Shown piece after piece: positions 8,113 to 16,114 of a stretch of 64,000 nucleotides of DNA. The notes beneath the pieces were generated by a model. The model made no database searches and was not told the DNA's origin. It saw only the letters and a list, made by a program, of their open reading frames with translations. The position numbers and the translations under genes are program-made. Within the stretch, counting starts at the first letter, position 1. Each line of letters starts with the position of its first letter. Origin of the DNA: an uncultured Muribaculaceae bacterium (GTDB taxonomy: Bacteria; Bacteroidota; Bacteroidia; Bacteroidales; Muribaculaceae); the NCBI GenBank assembly GCA_910584055.1, contig CAJTZS010000006.1, positions 56,841 through 120,840 on the forward strand, read 5' to 3'.

Positions 8113-9291
8113 TCAATCGAAAACGGCATCCCAGTCTTTCCAGACGGGTTCGTAGCCGTTGGCGCGGATGGCGGCTGCTACGGAAGCGGGGGAGCGGTCA
8201 TCGCTGACTTCGAACTGTTCCAATGCTTCCGGAGAGGTGGCGTAACCGCCCGGTTCGGTCTGACTGCCGGCACTCATGGATGTTACGCCGAGACGCATGA
8301 TATTGTCGCGATATTCAGGCGCTTCTCTGGTGGAATATGATATGTCAATGTCGTGGTCAAAAATGCGGAATGCGAAAGTAAGACGCGCCAATTCTCTGTC
8401 ACTGATAACAACTTTAGGCTGATACCCGCTCTCCGAAGGTCTCATTCTGGGGAAATTTACGGAGAACCTTGAACGCCAATAGCGTTTTTGCAGATATCTG
8501 AGATGACGGGCCATCATAACAGTGTCGGCACGCCAATCCTCAAGTCCAAGCAATACACCCATACCGATCTTGTGTACCCCGGCTTCTCCCATACGGTCGA
8601 AACCATTAAGCCTCCATTCGAAGTGGCTTTTCATCCCACGCGGATGATATGTTTTATAAGCTTCACGATGGTAGGTTTCCTGAAAACATACCACTCCGTT
8701 CAACCCTGACTTTGTGAGACGATGGTAGCTTGCCGCCTTCATCGGTTGAACCTCAATTGTGAGGTTGTGGAAGTGAGGACGGCAAACATGTAACACTTTT
8801 TCAAGATAATCCACTCCGCATAGGGATGGATATTCTCCCGATACTATCAATAGATTTTCGAATGGACCGAGTTTCTTGATTGCCTTGCATTCGTTCTCCA
8901 CCTGATCCATGGTGAGAGTGGTCCTTGCAAATGGATTGTCATGGTTGAAACCGCAATATACGCATTTATTGGTGCAGGCATTTGACACGTACATCGGAAT
9001 GTACATCGAGATTGTATTTCCGAAGCGCTCCAGTGTGAACCTTCGGCTCAATTGCGCCATCTCTTCAAGGAATTGATCTGCAGCTGGAGATATGAGTATT
9101 GCGAATTCTTCAGGAGAGAGCGGTTTTACATTGCGGCTTGCCTTGGCAAGTACACGCCGCACATCCGCCTCCGTGGCGTTATCAACAAGTGATATAGTAT
9201 CGTTCCAGTCATAGCCGCCGATTACATCGGCGAAGCCATGACCGAAAACGGCATCTTTAGTTGGATCGCTTTTAAAGTTTACTTCTTGCAT
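8113..9291 (-). CDS. thiH: 2-iminoacetate synthase ThiH (radical SAM)
   Basis: Radical SAM enzyme that cleaves tyrosine to dehydroglycine and p-cresol, supplying the glycine-derived part of the thiazole ring in anaerobes. The iron-sulfur site is clear: CTNKCVYCGF with Cys106, Cys110 and Cys113. The C-terminal BATS-type region includes SVNFPRMRPSESGY. At 392 residues it is slightly longer than the usual 370-380. It overlaps thiC by 13 bases, which implies translational coupling. Presence of ThiH rather than glycine oxidase ThiO fits an anaerobe. It is the last gene of the thi operon before a hairpin terminator. Confidence 0.96.
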   Translation of the reverse strand: MQEVNFKSDPTKDAVFGHGFADVIGGYDWNDTISLVDNATEADVRRVLAKASRNVKPLSPEEFAILISPAADQFLEEMAQLSRRFTLERFGNTISMYIPMYVSNACTNKCVYCGFNHDNPFARTTLTMDQVENECKAIKKLGPFENLLIVSGEYPSLCGVDYLEKVLHVCRPHFHNLTIEVQPMKAASYHRLTKSGLNGVVCFQETYHREAYKTYHPRGMKSHFEWRLNGFDRMGEAGVHKIGMGVLLGLEDWRADTVMMARHLRYLQKRYWRSRFSVNFPRMRPSESGYQPKVVISDRELARLTFAFRIFDHDIDISYSTREAPEYRDNIMRLGVTSMSAGSQTEPGGYATSPEALEQFEVSDDRSPASVAAAIRANGYEPVWKDWDAVFD

Positions 9292-10991
9292 TCCGATTCA
9301 ATATTCTGGGAAATGCGCATAGCGCAGAAGTTGGGTCCGCACATCGTGCAGAAGCGGTCGTCAGCGTCAGGAGCATTTCTCCTTGATTCAAGATAAAATT
9401 TCTTAGCCTTTTCAGGATCGAGCGATAGATTGAACTGATCTTTCCAGCGGAAATCATAGCGTGCTTTGCTGAGGGCGTCATCACGCACGTTTGCCCCCGG
9501 GAACCCCTTGGCAAGGTCGGCAGCATGAGCCGCAATTTTGTATGTTATAACTCCTTCACGCACATCCTCGAGTGTCGGGAGTGAGAGATGTTCCTTGGGA
9601 GTCACATAGCATATCATAGCAGTGCCGAGATTGGAGATAATGGCTGCTCCTATGGCTGATGTGATATGATCGTAGGCGGGAGCGATGTCTGTGGTCAACG
9701 GACCGAGCGTATAGAAAGGGGCATCATTGCATACGTTCTTCTGCTTTTCCATGTTCTCCTTGATTTTATGCATGGGCACATGTCCCGGTCCTTCTACAAG
9801 AACCTGTACGTCATGTTCCCATGCTTTCTTAGTCAGCTCGCCGAGCACTTCAAGTTCAAGGAACTGCGCGCGGTCATTGGCATCGTGGGTGGAACCGGGG
9901 CGCATGCCATCTCCAAGTGAAACGGCAACGTCATATTTGTTGAGGATTTCACATATCTCATCGAAATGAGTGTAAAGGAAGCTTTCGGAATTATGAAGCA
10001 CGCACCATTGAGTCATGATTGAGCCTCCACGTGATACACAGCCGGTAAGGCGCTCCTCAACAAGTTTGGCGTGCTCACGAAGCACCCCGGCATGAATCGT
10101 GAAATAATCCACCCCTTGTTCACATTGTTCGATAAGCGTGTCGCGATAAATCTCCCATGTGAGTTTCTTCACATCACCATTAACCTTTTCAAGGGCCTGG
10201 TAAATAGGAACTGTACCCATCGGGACAGGGCAGTTGCGGATTATCCATTCGCGTGTTTCATGGATATTGTCGCCGGTGGAAAGATCCATAAGTGTATCGC
10301 CGCCCCAGTAGCAACTCCACACTGCTTTTGCAATTTCCTCCTCAATGCCGGAAGATAGGGCTGAATTACCGATGTTTGTATTGAGTTTCACGCTGAATGC
10401 TGAACCGATTATCATCGGCTCGGCTTCCGGATGATTTATGTTTGCGGCTATTATAGCTCGTCCTGCGGCAATCTCATCACGCACGAACTCAGGCGTGATA
10501 TGTGTTTTGATACCACGCGCTTCATTGTCAAGATTCTCCCTGATAGCAACATATTCCATTTCGGGGGTGATCAAGCCCTTGCGTGCGTAATGCATCTGAG
10601 TGACGCGATTCCCATCTTTTGCCCTGCGTGGCCTATGCTGCACAGGAAAACGGAGATAATCGAGTGACTTGTCGTCACGGCGCATACGTCCGTAGTCACT
10701 TGTGATGTCCGGAAGTATCATTGTATCGTTACGTTCCTCAACCCAACTTTCACGGAGTCGCGGTAGTCCTTGATTAATATCGATAGATATATCAGGATCT
10801 GTGTAGGGACCGGAAGTATCGTATACGGTTATATCATCATTGTGATATTCAACCCTTTTGCCGTCTTCAATTTTTACTGTGGGATACTGGTGAATCTTGC
10901 GCATGCCGACGCGCACACCAGGTAATTTCCCATTCACATATATTTTATCCGAATTCGGATATGAGGAGACATCTATGTTTTCTATTTTCAT
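9279..10991 (-). CDS. thiC: phosphomethylpyrimidine synthase ThiC
   Basis: Radical SAM enzyme that rearranges aminoimidazole ribotide into HMP phosphate, the pyrimidine half of thiamine. The C-terminal cluster motif is intact: FCTMCGPNFCAM with Cys548, Cys551 and Cys556 (CxxCxxxxC). Other conserved segments are GTVPIYQALEKV, GVLREH, SRGGS and EGPGHVPMHKI. Length (570) is normal. It is 22 bases downstream of thiG and overlaps thiH. In many bacteria thiC is preceded by a TPP riboswitch; neither the thiG-thiC gap nor the operon front shows one here. Confidence 0.97.
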   Translation of the reverse strand: MKIENIDVSSYPNSDKIYVNGKLPGVRVGMRKIHQYPTVKIEDGKRVEYHNDDITVYDTSGPYTDPDISIDINQGLPRLRESWVEERNDTMILPDITSDYGRMRRDDKSLDYLRFPVQHRPRRAKDGNRVTQMHYARKGLITPEMEYVAIRENLDNEARGIKTHITPEFVRDEIAAGRAIIAANINHPEAEPMIIGSAFSVKLNTNIGNSALSSGIEEEIAKAVWSCYWGGDTLMDLSTGDNIHETREWIIRNCPVPMGTVPIYQALEKVNGDVKKLTWEIYRDTLIEQCEQGVDYFTIHAGVLREHAKLVEERLTGCVSRGGSIMTQWCVLHNSESFLYTHFDEICEILNKYDVAVSLGDGMRPGSTHDANDRAQFLELEVLGELTKKAWEHDVQVLVEGPGHVPMHKIKENMEKQKNVCNDAPFYTLGPLTTDIAPAYDHITSAIGAAIISNLGTAMICYVTPKEHLSLPTLEDVREGVITYKIAAHAADLAKGFPGANVRDDALSKARYDFRWKDQFNLSLDPEKAKKFYLESRRNAPDADDRFCTMCGPNFCAMRISQNIESECKK

Positions 10992-11013
10992 GTTATTGTT
11001 GTATTTAGACCTG

Positions 11014-11790
11014 TTAACTATTGAGGAAAGATGTCAGTGGACTGGTGGCTTGTGCATGTGAAGATACAGCTCCAAGTCCGGAATTGAAAGCGTCTCTACC
11101 GGCGTGCACGGCATCTTTGAAAGCCTTTGCCATGAGCACGGGATCTCCTGCAACGGCAATGGCAGTGTTTACGAGCACGGCATCAGCACCCATTTCCATC
11201 GCTTCTGCGGCATGCGATGGAGCACCGAGGCCGGCGTCAACGATTACTGGCACACGGCTTTGTTCGATGATTATTTCAAGCAGATCGCGAGTCACCAGTC
11301 CCTTGTTTGTTCCGATTGGAGCGGCGAGCGGCATAACAGCTGCAGATCCGGCTTCCTCAAGGAGCTTACAGAGCACAGGATCCGCCTGTATGTACGGAAG
11401 CACTGTAAATCCCTCCTTCGCCAATTCCTCGGTTGCTTTTAGTGTCTCGATTGGATCCGGCATGAGATACTTGGGATCCGGATGAATTTCAAGCTTTATA
11501 AACGATGTGCCGAAAATTTCGCGGCTCATCTGGGCTGCAAGCACTGCTTCCTGAGCGTTTCTCACACCGGATGTGTTAGGAAGCAGCTGCACGTGTTCGC
11601 GATTAACATGAGTGAGCATCTCGTCTGTAGCTTCATTCATCATGTTAACGCGCTTCATCGCCACAGTTATCATCTGAGATTCAGATGCCTTGATGGCTTC
11701 AAGCATAATATCGGGAGAGGCAAACTTGCCCGTTCCTACGAAGAGACGGGATGTGAATTCCCGGTCTCCGATTTTTAAAATATCCTGCAT
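11014..11790 (-). CDS. thiG: thiazole synthase ThiG
   Basis: Forms the thiazole phosphate ring from deoxyxylulose phosphate, dehydroglycine and ThiS thiocarboxylate. Landmarks are RLFVGTGKF near the start, the Schiff-base lysine in FIKLEIHPDP (Lys99), and the phosphate-binding end PVIVDAGLGAPSHAAEAMEMGADAVLVNTA, quoted here only as a region around residues 180-210. The ATG at 11790 gives the usual start just ahead of ILKIGDREF. An in-frame GTG at 11832 would add 14 residues and overlap thiE by four bases (GTGA), so translational coupling from that codon is possible. The extra residues are asparagine-rich and not family-like, so I prefer the ATG. Ends 22 bases before thiC. Confidence 0.94.
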   Translation of the reverse strand: MQDILKIGDREFTSRLFVGTGKFASPDIMLEAIKASESQMITVAMKRVNMMNEATDEMLTHVNREHVQLLPNTSGVRNAQEAVLAAQMSREIFGTSFIKLEIHPDPKYLMPDPIETLKATEELAKEGFTVLPYIQADPVLCKLLEEAGSAAVMPLAAPIGTNKGLVTRDLLEIIIEQSRVPVIVDAGLGAPSHAAEAMEMGADAVLVNTAIAVAGDPVLMAKAFKDAVHAGRDAFNSGLGAVSSHAQATSPLTSFLNS

Positions 11791-11828
11791 ATTATTGTTG
11801 TTCAAATTTTTCAGAATTGTTTGCGCAG

Positions 11829-12461
11829 TCACGCTTTCTTCTCATATGGTTCTAACAGACGGAGAAACTCTTCTGTTGCCGCTTTTATATCCGGTGCAAA
11901 GGCAATCGCCCCGCTTACTGCCAGACCGTTGACTCCAGAGTCCATAAGGGGCTTGACGTCTTCCGGTCTTATACCGCCTACCGCTACTGTGGCAATATTG
12001 ATTTCATGTTGATGCATATCCCGGCAAATATCACGGATTCCGTCAATACCGAGTACAGGTGCGAGATTCTTTTTTGTTTCAGTGAACCGATAGGGGCCGA
12101 TACCGATGTAATCAATGTCAAGGGCGCGAACGGCCATCACATCATCTATAGTGTTTGCTGTCACTCCTATAACAGCCGCCGGGCCAAGGACGAGTCGTGC
12201 TTTTGAAGGCAGCATATCCATTTTGCCGAGATGAACTCCTCCTACATCAAGAGTTTTCGCCAGTTCGACTCTGTCGTTGAGAATCAGGAATGCTTCCTTG
12301 TCAAGGCACATAGGCTTGATCTCATGTATCGCTTTCGCTATTTCTTCATCGGTGGCATCCTTCATGCGGACCTGAATCCACCGGCATCCACCCTCAAGCA
12401 CTTGTCGCACTTGTTCAACAACTGACACAGGGGAAGAAGTTGAGGTTATATATTGTAACAT
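11829..12461 (-). CDS. thiE: thiamine-phosphate synthase ThiE
   Basis: Joins HMP pyrophosphate to thiazole phosphate to give thiamine phosphate. A TIM barrel of 210 residues shows the family signs: GCRWIQVRMKD near residue 27, GGVHLGKMDM near 75, a GIGPYRFTETKKN loop that binds pyrophosphate, and VGGIRPEDV with a C-terminal GVNGLAVSGAI. It is the first of two ThiE/TenI-like proteins in this operon and the one with complete substrate motifs. It lies 33 bases after the second copy; that gap consists of a simple AATGTTTAATG repeat. Confidence 0.93.
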   Translation of the reverse strand: MLQYITSTSSPVSVVEQVRQVLEGGCRWIQVRMKDATDEEIAKAIHEIKPMCLDKEAFLILNDRVELAKTLDVGGVHLGKMDMLPSKARLVLGPAAVIGVTANTIDDVMAVRALDIDYIGIGPYRFTETKKNLAPVLGIDGIRDICRDMHQHEINIATVAVGGIRPEDVKPLMDSGVNGLAVSGAIAFAPDIKAATEEFLRLLEPYEKKA

Positions 12462-12468
12462 TTTGGGT

Positions 12469-12504
12469 AATGTTTAATGTTTAATGTGCAATGTTTAATG
12501 CATT
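12469..12504. repeat. short AATGTTTAATG tandem-like repeat between two thiE-type genes
   Basis: Three closely spaced copies of TGTTTAATG lie in and at the border of the 33-base gap between the thiE paralogues. It resembles slippage-generated sequence and carries no evident hairpin with a T-run. Confidence 0.5.
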
Positions 12505-13058
12505 TGGTGGAGGGATGCCAGGAAATTGTCAATGTCATTCCACACGCATCCCAACATAGCTGCTCCTGCAAAACCGGTTTCTTCAAGGATATGAAACTTT
12601 GCAGGATCAACTCCTCCTAAGGCTATAACGTTTTTGCTCCGGATTTTTCCTTTTATTTCATCCAAATCGAATGCAGACCGATATCCCGATTTGGAAATTG
12701 AATCGAAAATAGGTGACAACGTCACATATTCATATTTTTCGCAATCTTCCAATTCTTCTAATGAATGGCATGAGCGCGATATGGCATGGGCGGTTGGCGG
12801 AGCAATCGGACAACGTGAATTGATATGCACCCCTCCAAGATTAAATTCGTTCAGAAGCTCAAAATGACCGTGAAGTTTGAGTCTTTTCCGAAGTGCATAG
12901 GGGATGTCTTCTATAAGGTTTTTGATGTCGCGCAAGGATGCTCCCGGCTTTCGGATATGCACAAAATCGATGCCCCCGTAAAGAATATGCTCTATATTTG
13001 CGGCTTCACCCGGAGTCATTTCCGGTTCTGTTATTGCTATCTTTAAAAAACTCCCCAT
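12495..13058 (-). CDS. second ThiE/TenI-like protein of the thiamine operon
   Basis: A 187-residue TIM-barrel protein of the thiamine phosphate synthase/TenI superfamily. It has HIRKPGAS (about 36-43), GGVHINSRCP, EYVTLSPIFDSISKSGY and ALGGVDPAKF. It is shorter than ThiE and lacks the GPYRFTETKK-type loop. It may be a TenI-like thiazole tautomerase, a salvage enzyme, or a divergent ThiE. It is placed between thiS and thiE on the same strand, so it belongs to the pathway by context. The 47-base gap before it holds two tandem copies of a 15-base unit. Confidence 0.82.
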   Translation of the reverse strand: MGSFLKIAITEPEMTPGEAANIEHILYGGIDFVHIRKPGASLRDIKNLIEDIPYALRKRLKLHGHFELLNEFNLGGVHINSRCPIAPPTAHAISRSCHSLEELEDCEKYEYVTLSPIFDSISKSGYRSAFDLDEIKGKIRSKNVIALGGVDPAKFHILEETGFAGAAMLGCVWNDIDNFLASLHQMH

Positions 13059-13070
13059 GGCAACATCTTA

Positions 13071-13100
13071 ATAATAGACATCATTATAATAGACATCATT
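13071..13100. repeat. two tandem copies of a 15-base unit
   Basis: The unit ATAATAGACATCATT occurs at 13071-13085 and immediately again at 13086-13100, in the thiS to thiE-like gap. It could be a slippage duplication or a paired binding site. Confidence 0.7.
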
Positions 13101-13105
13101 CTGTA

Positions 13106-13309
13106 TTATCCGCCGAATGCAGCGGAAATGATAGTCAATGAATCACCTTCCTTCAATCTGATGGTTTCCCAATTTTCGTGCTTAACTATGCGATTGTTCA
13201 GTGCTATTGCAGTGCCACCCGGCTTAACGCCCCGCTCATGCATAAGTTCCGCTATTGTGAGATAATCGGAGGAGAGATCTATATTTTGATTATTTATCTT
13301 AATTCTCAT
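13106..13309 (-). CDS. thiS: sulfur carrier protein ThiS
   Basis: Small ubiquitin-like protein (67 residues) whose C-terminal glycine is adenylated by ThiF and converted to a thiocarboxylate, the sulfur donor for the thiazole ring. The sequence starts MRIKINNQNIDL and ends SLTIISAAFGG, with the required Gly-Gly tail. The ATG at 13309 gives the normal length. The frame stays open upstream to 13393 but that part overlaps the end of thiD and is not ThiS-like. The gene lies 52 bases after thiD. Its partner ThiF is about 12 kb away at 24936-25652. Confidence 0.93.
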   Translation of the reverse strand: MRIKINNQNIDLSSDYLTIAELMHERGVKPGGTAIALNNRIVKHENWETIRLKEGDSLTIISAAFGG

Positions 13310-13361
13310 AATATTCGTATTATATTTAATCGTTGTCGCGTCCTGGAAAAAACAATTATAT

Positions 13362-14159
13362 TCAGACGAAGAAATCCAATGGACCGGGCCCATTCATCAC
13401 GTGAAGGTTTACGGCTGATGTTATCGCCTTGTAGATGAAGCTTTTTGCATCTGAAATGGATTCTTCGAGACTTTTTTTATTGGCAAGTCCGCATGCTATT
13501 GCAGAGGAAAGAGTGCATCCTGTGCCATGAGTGTTAGCTGTATCTATTTTCGGTGATTCAAAAGCGGTAAACAGTTTCCCGTCAAAAAGATAATCGGCTG
13601 CTATTTCATTAGACGAATGTCCCCCTTTTAGCAATACTGCATGCGCTCCTGTCTTTTCAAGTAATAATTCACATGCTGTTCTCGGGTTCATTGCAGACGC
13701 ATCAGTATTTAAGAAAGAGGATGCCTCCGATATGTTCGGTGTCATTAATGTCGCCAGCGGCAATAGGTAGTCAATGAAGGCCTTGACAGTTTCATTTCCG
13801 GAGGCTACAAGTGACCCTCCGTTCGTTGCAACCATGACAGGGTCAACTATAATATTGTTCACATTATACTCGCTTAGCTTTTCCGCGACTCTTTTAATAA
13901 TCTCGGGGGATGGCAGCATCCCCGTCTTTACCGCATCTGGATGCATCACCTCAAAAACGGCATCAATCTGATCTTCGAGCATCGGTATGGACACAGGTTC
14001 AACCCCAAATACTTTCCGGGAATTCTGTGCCGTGACTCCGGTGATTACTGTGGCTCCATAGACACCGAAAGCGCAACATGTTTTGAGATCCGCCTGAATT
14101 CCTGCACCGCCCGTATTGTCAGAACCGGCGATACTTAACACTATCTTTTGTGTTTTCAT
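13362..14159 (-). CDS. thiD: hydroxymethylpyrimidine/phosphomethylpyrimidine kinase ThiD
   Basis: Ribokinase-like kinase that phosphorylates HMP twice to HMP pyrophosphate. The N-terminus shows SIAGSDNTGGAGIQADLKT, and the C-terminus has the ATP/anion-hole motif NTHGTGCTLSSAIA with the catalytic aspartate position occupied by the GTGC block. At 265 residues it is a stand-alone ThiD. It begins 11 bases downstream of the acyltransferase gene and is followed by thiS, so the biosynthetic operon appears to run from the acyltransferase promoter. Confidence 0.95.
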   Translation of the reverse strand: MKTQKIVLSIAGSDNTGGAGIQADLKTCCAFGVYGATVITGVTAQNSRKVFGVEPVSIPMLEDQIDAVFEVMHPDAVKTGMLPSPEIIKRVAEKLSEYNVNNIIVDPVMVATNGGSLVASGNETVKAFIDYLLPLATLMTPNISEASSFLNTDASAMNPRTACELLLEKTGAHAVLLKGGHSSNEIAADYLFDGKLFTAFESPKIDTANTHGTGCTLSSAIACGLANKKSLEESISDAKSFIYKAITSAVNLHVMNGPGPLDFFV

Positions 14160-14170
14160 GAATACACAAC

Positions 14171-14914
14171 TTATTGGTCTTGTTCTTCCTGAGGCAATGC
14201 CGAAGATATGGCCTCACGGCATTGCGTCATAAGTAATTTGGTATTAAAACCTCTCTCTCCAGGATATATAGGTTTATGTATTGTCACCTTTATTGTCGTG
14301 GGTGTCATGTTGTAGGTGGTTCGTGGCATGGCTTTGAAGCTGCCGTCAATTGTAACGGGCACCACAGGAAGTTTGAACTCAGCTGCAAGCATAAATGCTC
14401 CTCGTTTGAAAGGGATCATTTTACCATCCCAGCTTCGGCTGCCCTCCGGAAAAATCACGAGCGACATGCCATGTTTCAATGTCTGTTCCGCTTCAGAAAT
14501 TGTCTCCTTGATTCCTGCAACGCTTGAATCATCGACAAAAACATGTCCGGCGCATTTACAGGCCCATCCAACCATCGCTATTTTTTCAAGTCCCTTTTTC
14601 ATGAGCCATTTGAAATTATGGTTGAGATAGCCGTAAATCGCCCATATGTCGTATGCCCCCTGATGGTTTGCTACGAATACATATGACGTGTTCCTGTCGA
14701 TGTTTTCCCTCCCTTTGACCTCTATGCGCATAAGGAATATGAAACATGTGAATCTTGACCACCAGTGTGGAGGATAGTACCCCCAGTAGTCTTTGTTGCC
14801 GATAAGGGATCCAACGGCAGTGATGATAGCCGTGATGAAGGTCACCACCACGAATATCGGACCGGCTATAAGCCACTGATAGACGAAATATAATGTCTTG
14901 ATCACATTTTTCAT
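14171..14914 (-). CDS. plsC: 1-acyl-sn-glycerol-3-phosphate acyltransferase (PlsC family)
   Basis: Membrane enzyme that acylates lysophosphatidate to phosphatidate. A hydrophobic N-terminal region (about 5-45) is followed by the catalytic motif NHQGAYDIW (HX4D) and the substrate motif FPEGSRSWDG. The start at 14914 gives 247 residues. The open frame continues to 14950, but a TAACTTTG -7 element at 14961-14954 puts the transcript start close to that codon, so the inner ATG is preferred. Only 11 bases separate it from thiD, making it the apparent first gene of the thiamine operon, an odd pairing with no clear metabolic logic. Confidence 0.92.
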   Translation of the reverse strand: MKNVIKTLYFVYQWLIAGPIFVVVTFITAIITAVGSLIGNKDYWGYYPPHWWSRFTCFIFLMRIEVKGRENIDRNTSYVFVANHQGAYDIWAIYGYLNHNFKWLMKKGLEKIAMVGWACKCAGHVFVDDSSVAGIKETISEAEQTLKHGMSLVIFPEGSRSWDGKMIPFKRGAFMLAAEFKLPVVPVTIDGSFKAMPRTTYNMTPTTIKVTIHKPIYPGERGFNTKLLMTQCREAISSALPQEEQDQ

Positions 14915-14953
14915 GAATAAACAGCTTCGATAATAATTAAAATTCTCCAATCA

Positions 14954-14961
14954 CAAAGTTA
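14954..14961 (-). promoter_or_regulatory. -7 element before plsC and the thiamine operon
   Basis: On the minus strand the sequence reads TAACTTTG, an exact TAnnTTTG match, about 40 bases before the plsC start. No clear -33 TTG is seen at ideal spacing. No TPP riboswitch signature lies between it and plsC. Confidence 0.55.
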
Positions 14962-14999
14962 CAAAATATTAATCACAGATAAAAACACTCTCTTAAAAT

Positions 15000-15035
15000 A
15001 AATCTCCGTATCTTCTTTCACAAGATACGGAGATT
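15000..15035 (-). terminator. terminator of the glutaminase-asparaginase operon
   Basis: A 14-bp perfect stem (15001-15014 with 15022-15035) and 7-base loop; on the minus strand it is followed by a T-rich stretch. It lies 50 bases past the asparaginase stop. Confidence 0.85.
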
Positions 15036-15043
15036 CAATTTTA

Positions 15044-15061
15044 GAGCCTGTCTAAATTTAT
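15044..15061. repeat. dispersed short repeat, copy 2 (GAGCCTGTCTAAATTTAT)
   Basis: Shares GAGCCTGTYTRAATTTAT with 22286-22303 and the GAGCYTGTYTRAA core with three other sites in the window. It lies between the terminator and the asparaginase stop. Confidence 0.5.
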
Positions 15062-15084
15062 TAGATGGCCTTGATATTTTCGTC

Positions 15085-16110
15085 TCAGTCGCTTAATTCA
15101 CCTACAATGGAGATGCCAAGGTATTGTTTTATATCGTTTTGGCTCATTCCGCTTCCAAGAAGATACATAAGTTTTGTTATGGCGGCTTCGGCGGTAATGT
15201 CATATCCGGATATAACGCCGGCCTCTGCAAGCATGTCGCCGGTATAATAACGTTTTTGTTCGTCTCCACCGTTCATGCATTGTGTCACGTTGTAGACGAT
15301 TATGCCACGTTTGACAGCTTCAGATATTTCATCAAGAAACCACTTTTCTGTAGGCGCGTTCCCTGCGCCGAATGTGCGTAGGACAACTGCCTTGATCCCA
15401 GGTGTTGAGAGCTGAGCCTTGACAACATCGCTTGTAATTCCGGGGTATAACCATAGAACCAATAAGGATGGATCCATTGCGTAAAACGGCTCAAGAGGAA
15501 GCTTTTCGTCATGCCGCATAAGATATGGGGTATTATATGTTATGTGCAGGTCGATGGTTCCTAAATCAGGATAATTGAAGCTTTTGAATGCATGGAAACC
15601 TGTTGAGGTAAATTTGGTTGATCTGCATCCTCTTACAATATAATCCTGAAATGCGATAACTACCTCCTGAATCATAGGATTTCCATCGACATCCTTTGCT
15701 GCCGCTACTTCCACGGCTGATATCAAGTTCTGAGTGCCGTCTTCCCTCACATCCCCGATTGGTAACTGACTCCCTGTGACAACAACCGGTTTTCTAAGAT
15801 TACGCAGCATAAATGCGAGAGCGGAAGCAGTATATGCCATGGTGTCCGTGCCGTGAAGCACAACGAAACCATCGTATCCTTCATAATTGTCTGCGATGTC
15901 TTTTACAATTGTTCCCCAGTATTGAGGGTTCATGTTTGAAGAGTCAATAGGGTTCTTAAACTGAACGCTGTCTATCTGATATCCAAGTTCCGAGAGCTTG
16001 GGCACATTGTCCATAAGATGAGAGAAATCAAATGGTTGGAGACCTTGCGGAGTTTCCACCATTCCGATGGTTCCGCCGGTGTAAATTATTAAAACTTTAG
16101 GCTTATCCAT
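15085..16110 (-). CDS. ansA: type I L-asparaginase
   Basis: Hydrolyses asparagine to aspartate and ammonia. No signal peptide is present, so the enzyme is cytoplasmic and fits the type I group. The N-terminal active-site motif is IYTGGTIGM (Thr at 14 as nucleophile), the second is LHGTDTMAYTAS, and PVVVTGSQLPIGD follows. Length is 341 residues. It starts 4 bases after the MFS gene stop and shares its operon with an MFS carrier and a glutaminase. The set would take up and deamidate amide amino acids, giving ammonia that can buffer acid or feed nitrogen metabolism (inference). Confidence 0.95.
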   Translation of the reverse strand: MDKPKVLIIYTGGTIGMVETPQGLQPFDFSHLMDNVPKLSELGYQIDSVQFKNPIDSSNMNPQYWGTIVKDIADNYEGYDGFVVLHGTDTMAYTASALAFMLRNLRKPVVVTGSQLPIGDVREDGTQNLISAVEVAAAKDVDGNPMIQEVVIAFQDYIVRGCRSTKFTSTGFHAFKSFNYPDLGTIDLHITYNTPYLMRHDEKLPLEPFYAMDPSLLVLWLYPGITSDVVKAQLSTPGIKAVVLRTFGAGNAPTEKWFLDEISEAVKRGIIVYNVTQCMNGGDEQKRYYTGDMLAEAGVISGYDITAEAAITKLMYLLGSGMSQNDIKQYLGISIVGELSD

Positions 16111-16114
16111 AATT

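Noticed and set aside
13310..13393. 28-residue N-terminal extension of ThiS
   Set aside because: It overlaps thiD and has no ThiS-like sequence; the ATG at 13309 gives the normal 67 residues.
14915..15060. TPP riboswitch before the thiamine operon
   Set aside because: No CTGAGA block or ACCTGATCTGG-type block was found in either orientation; only a -7 element and a terminator hairpin are visible.
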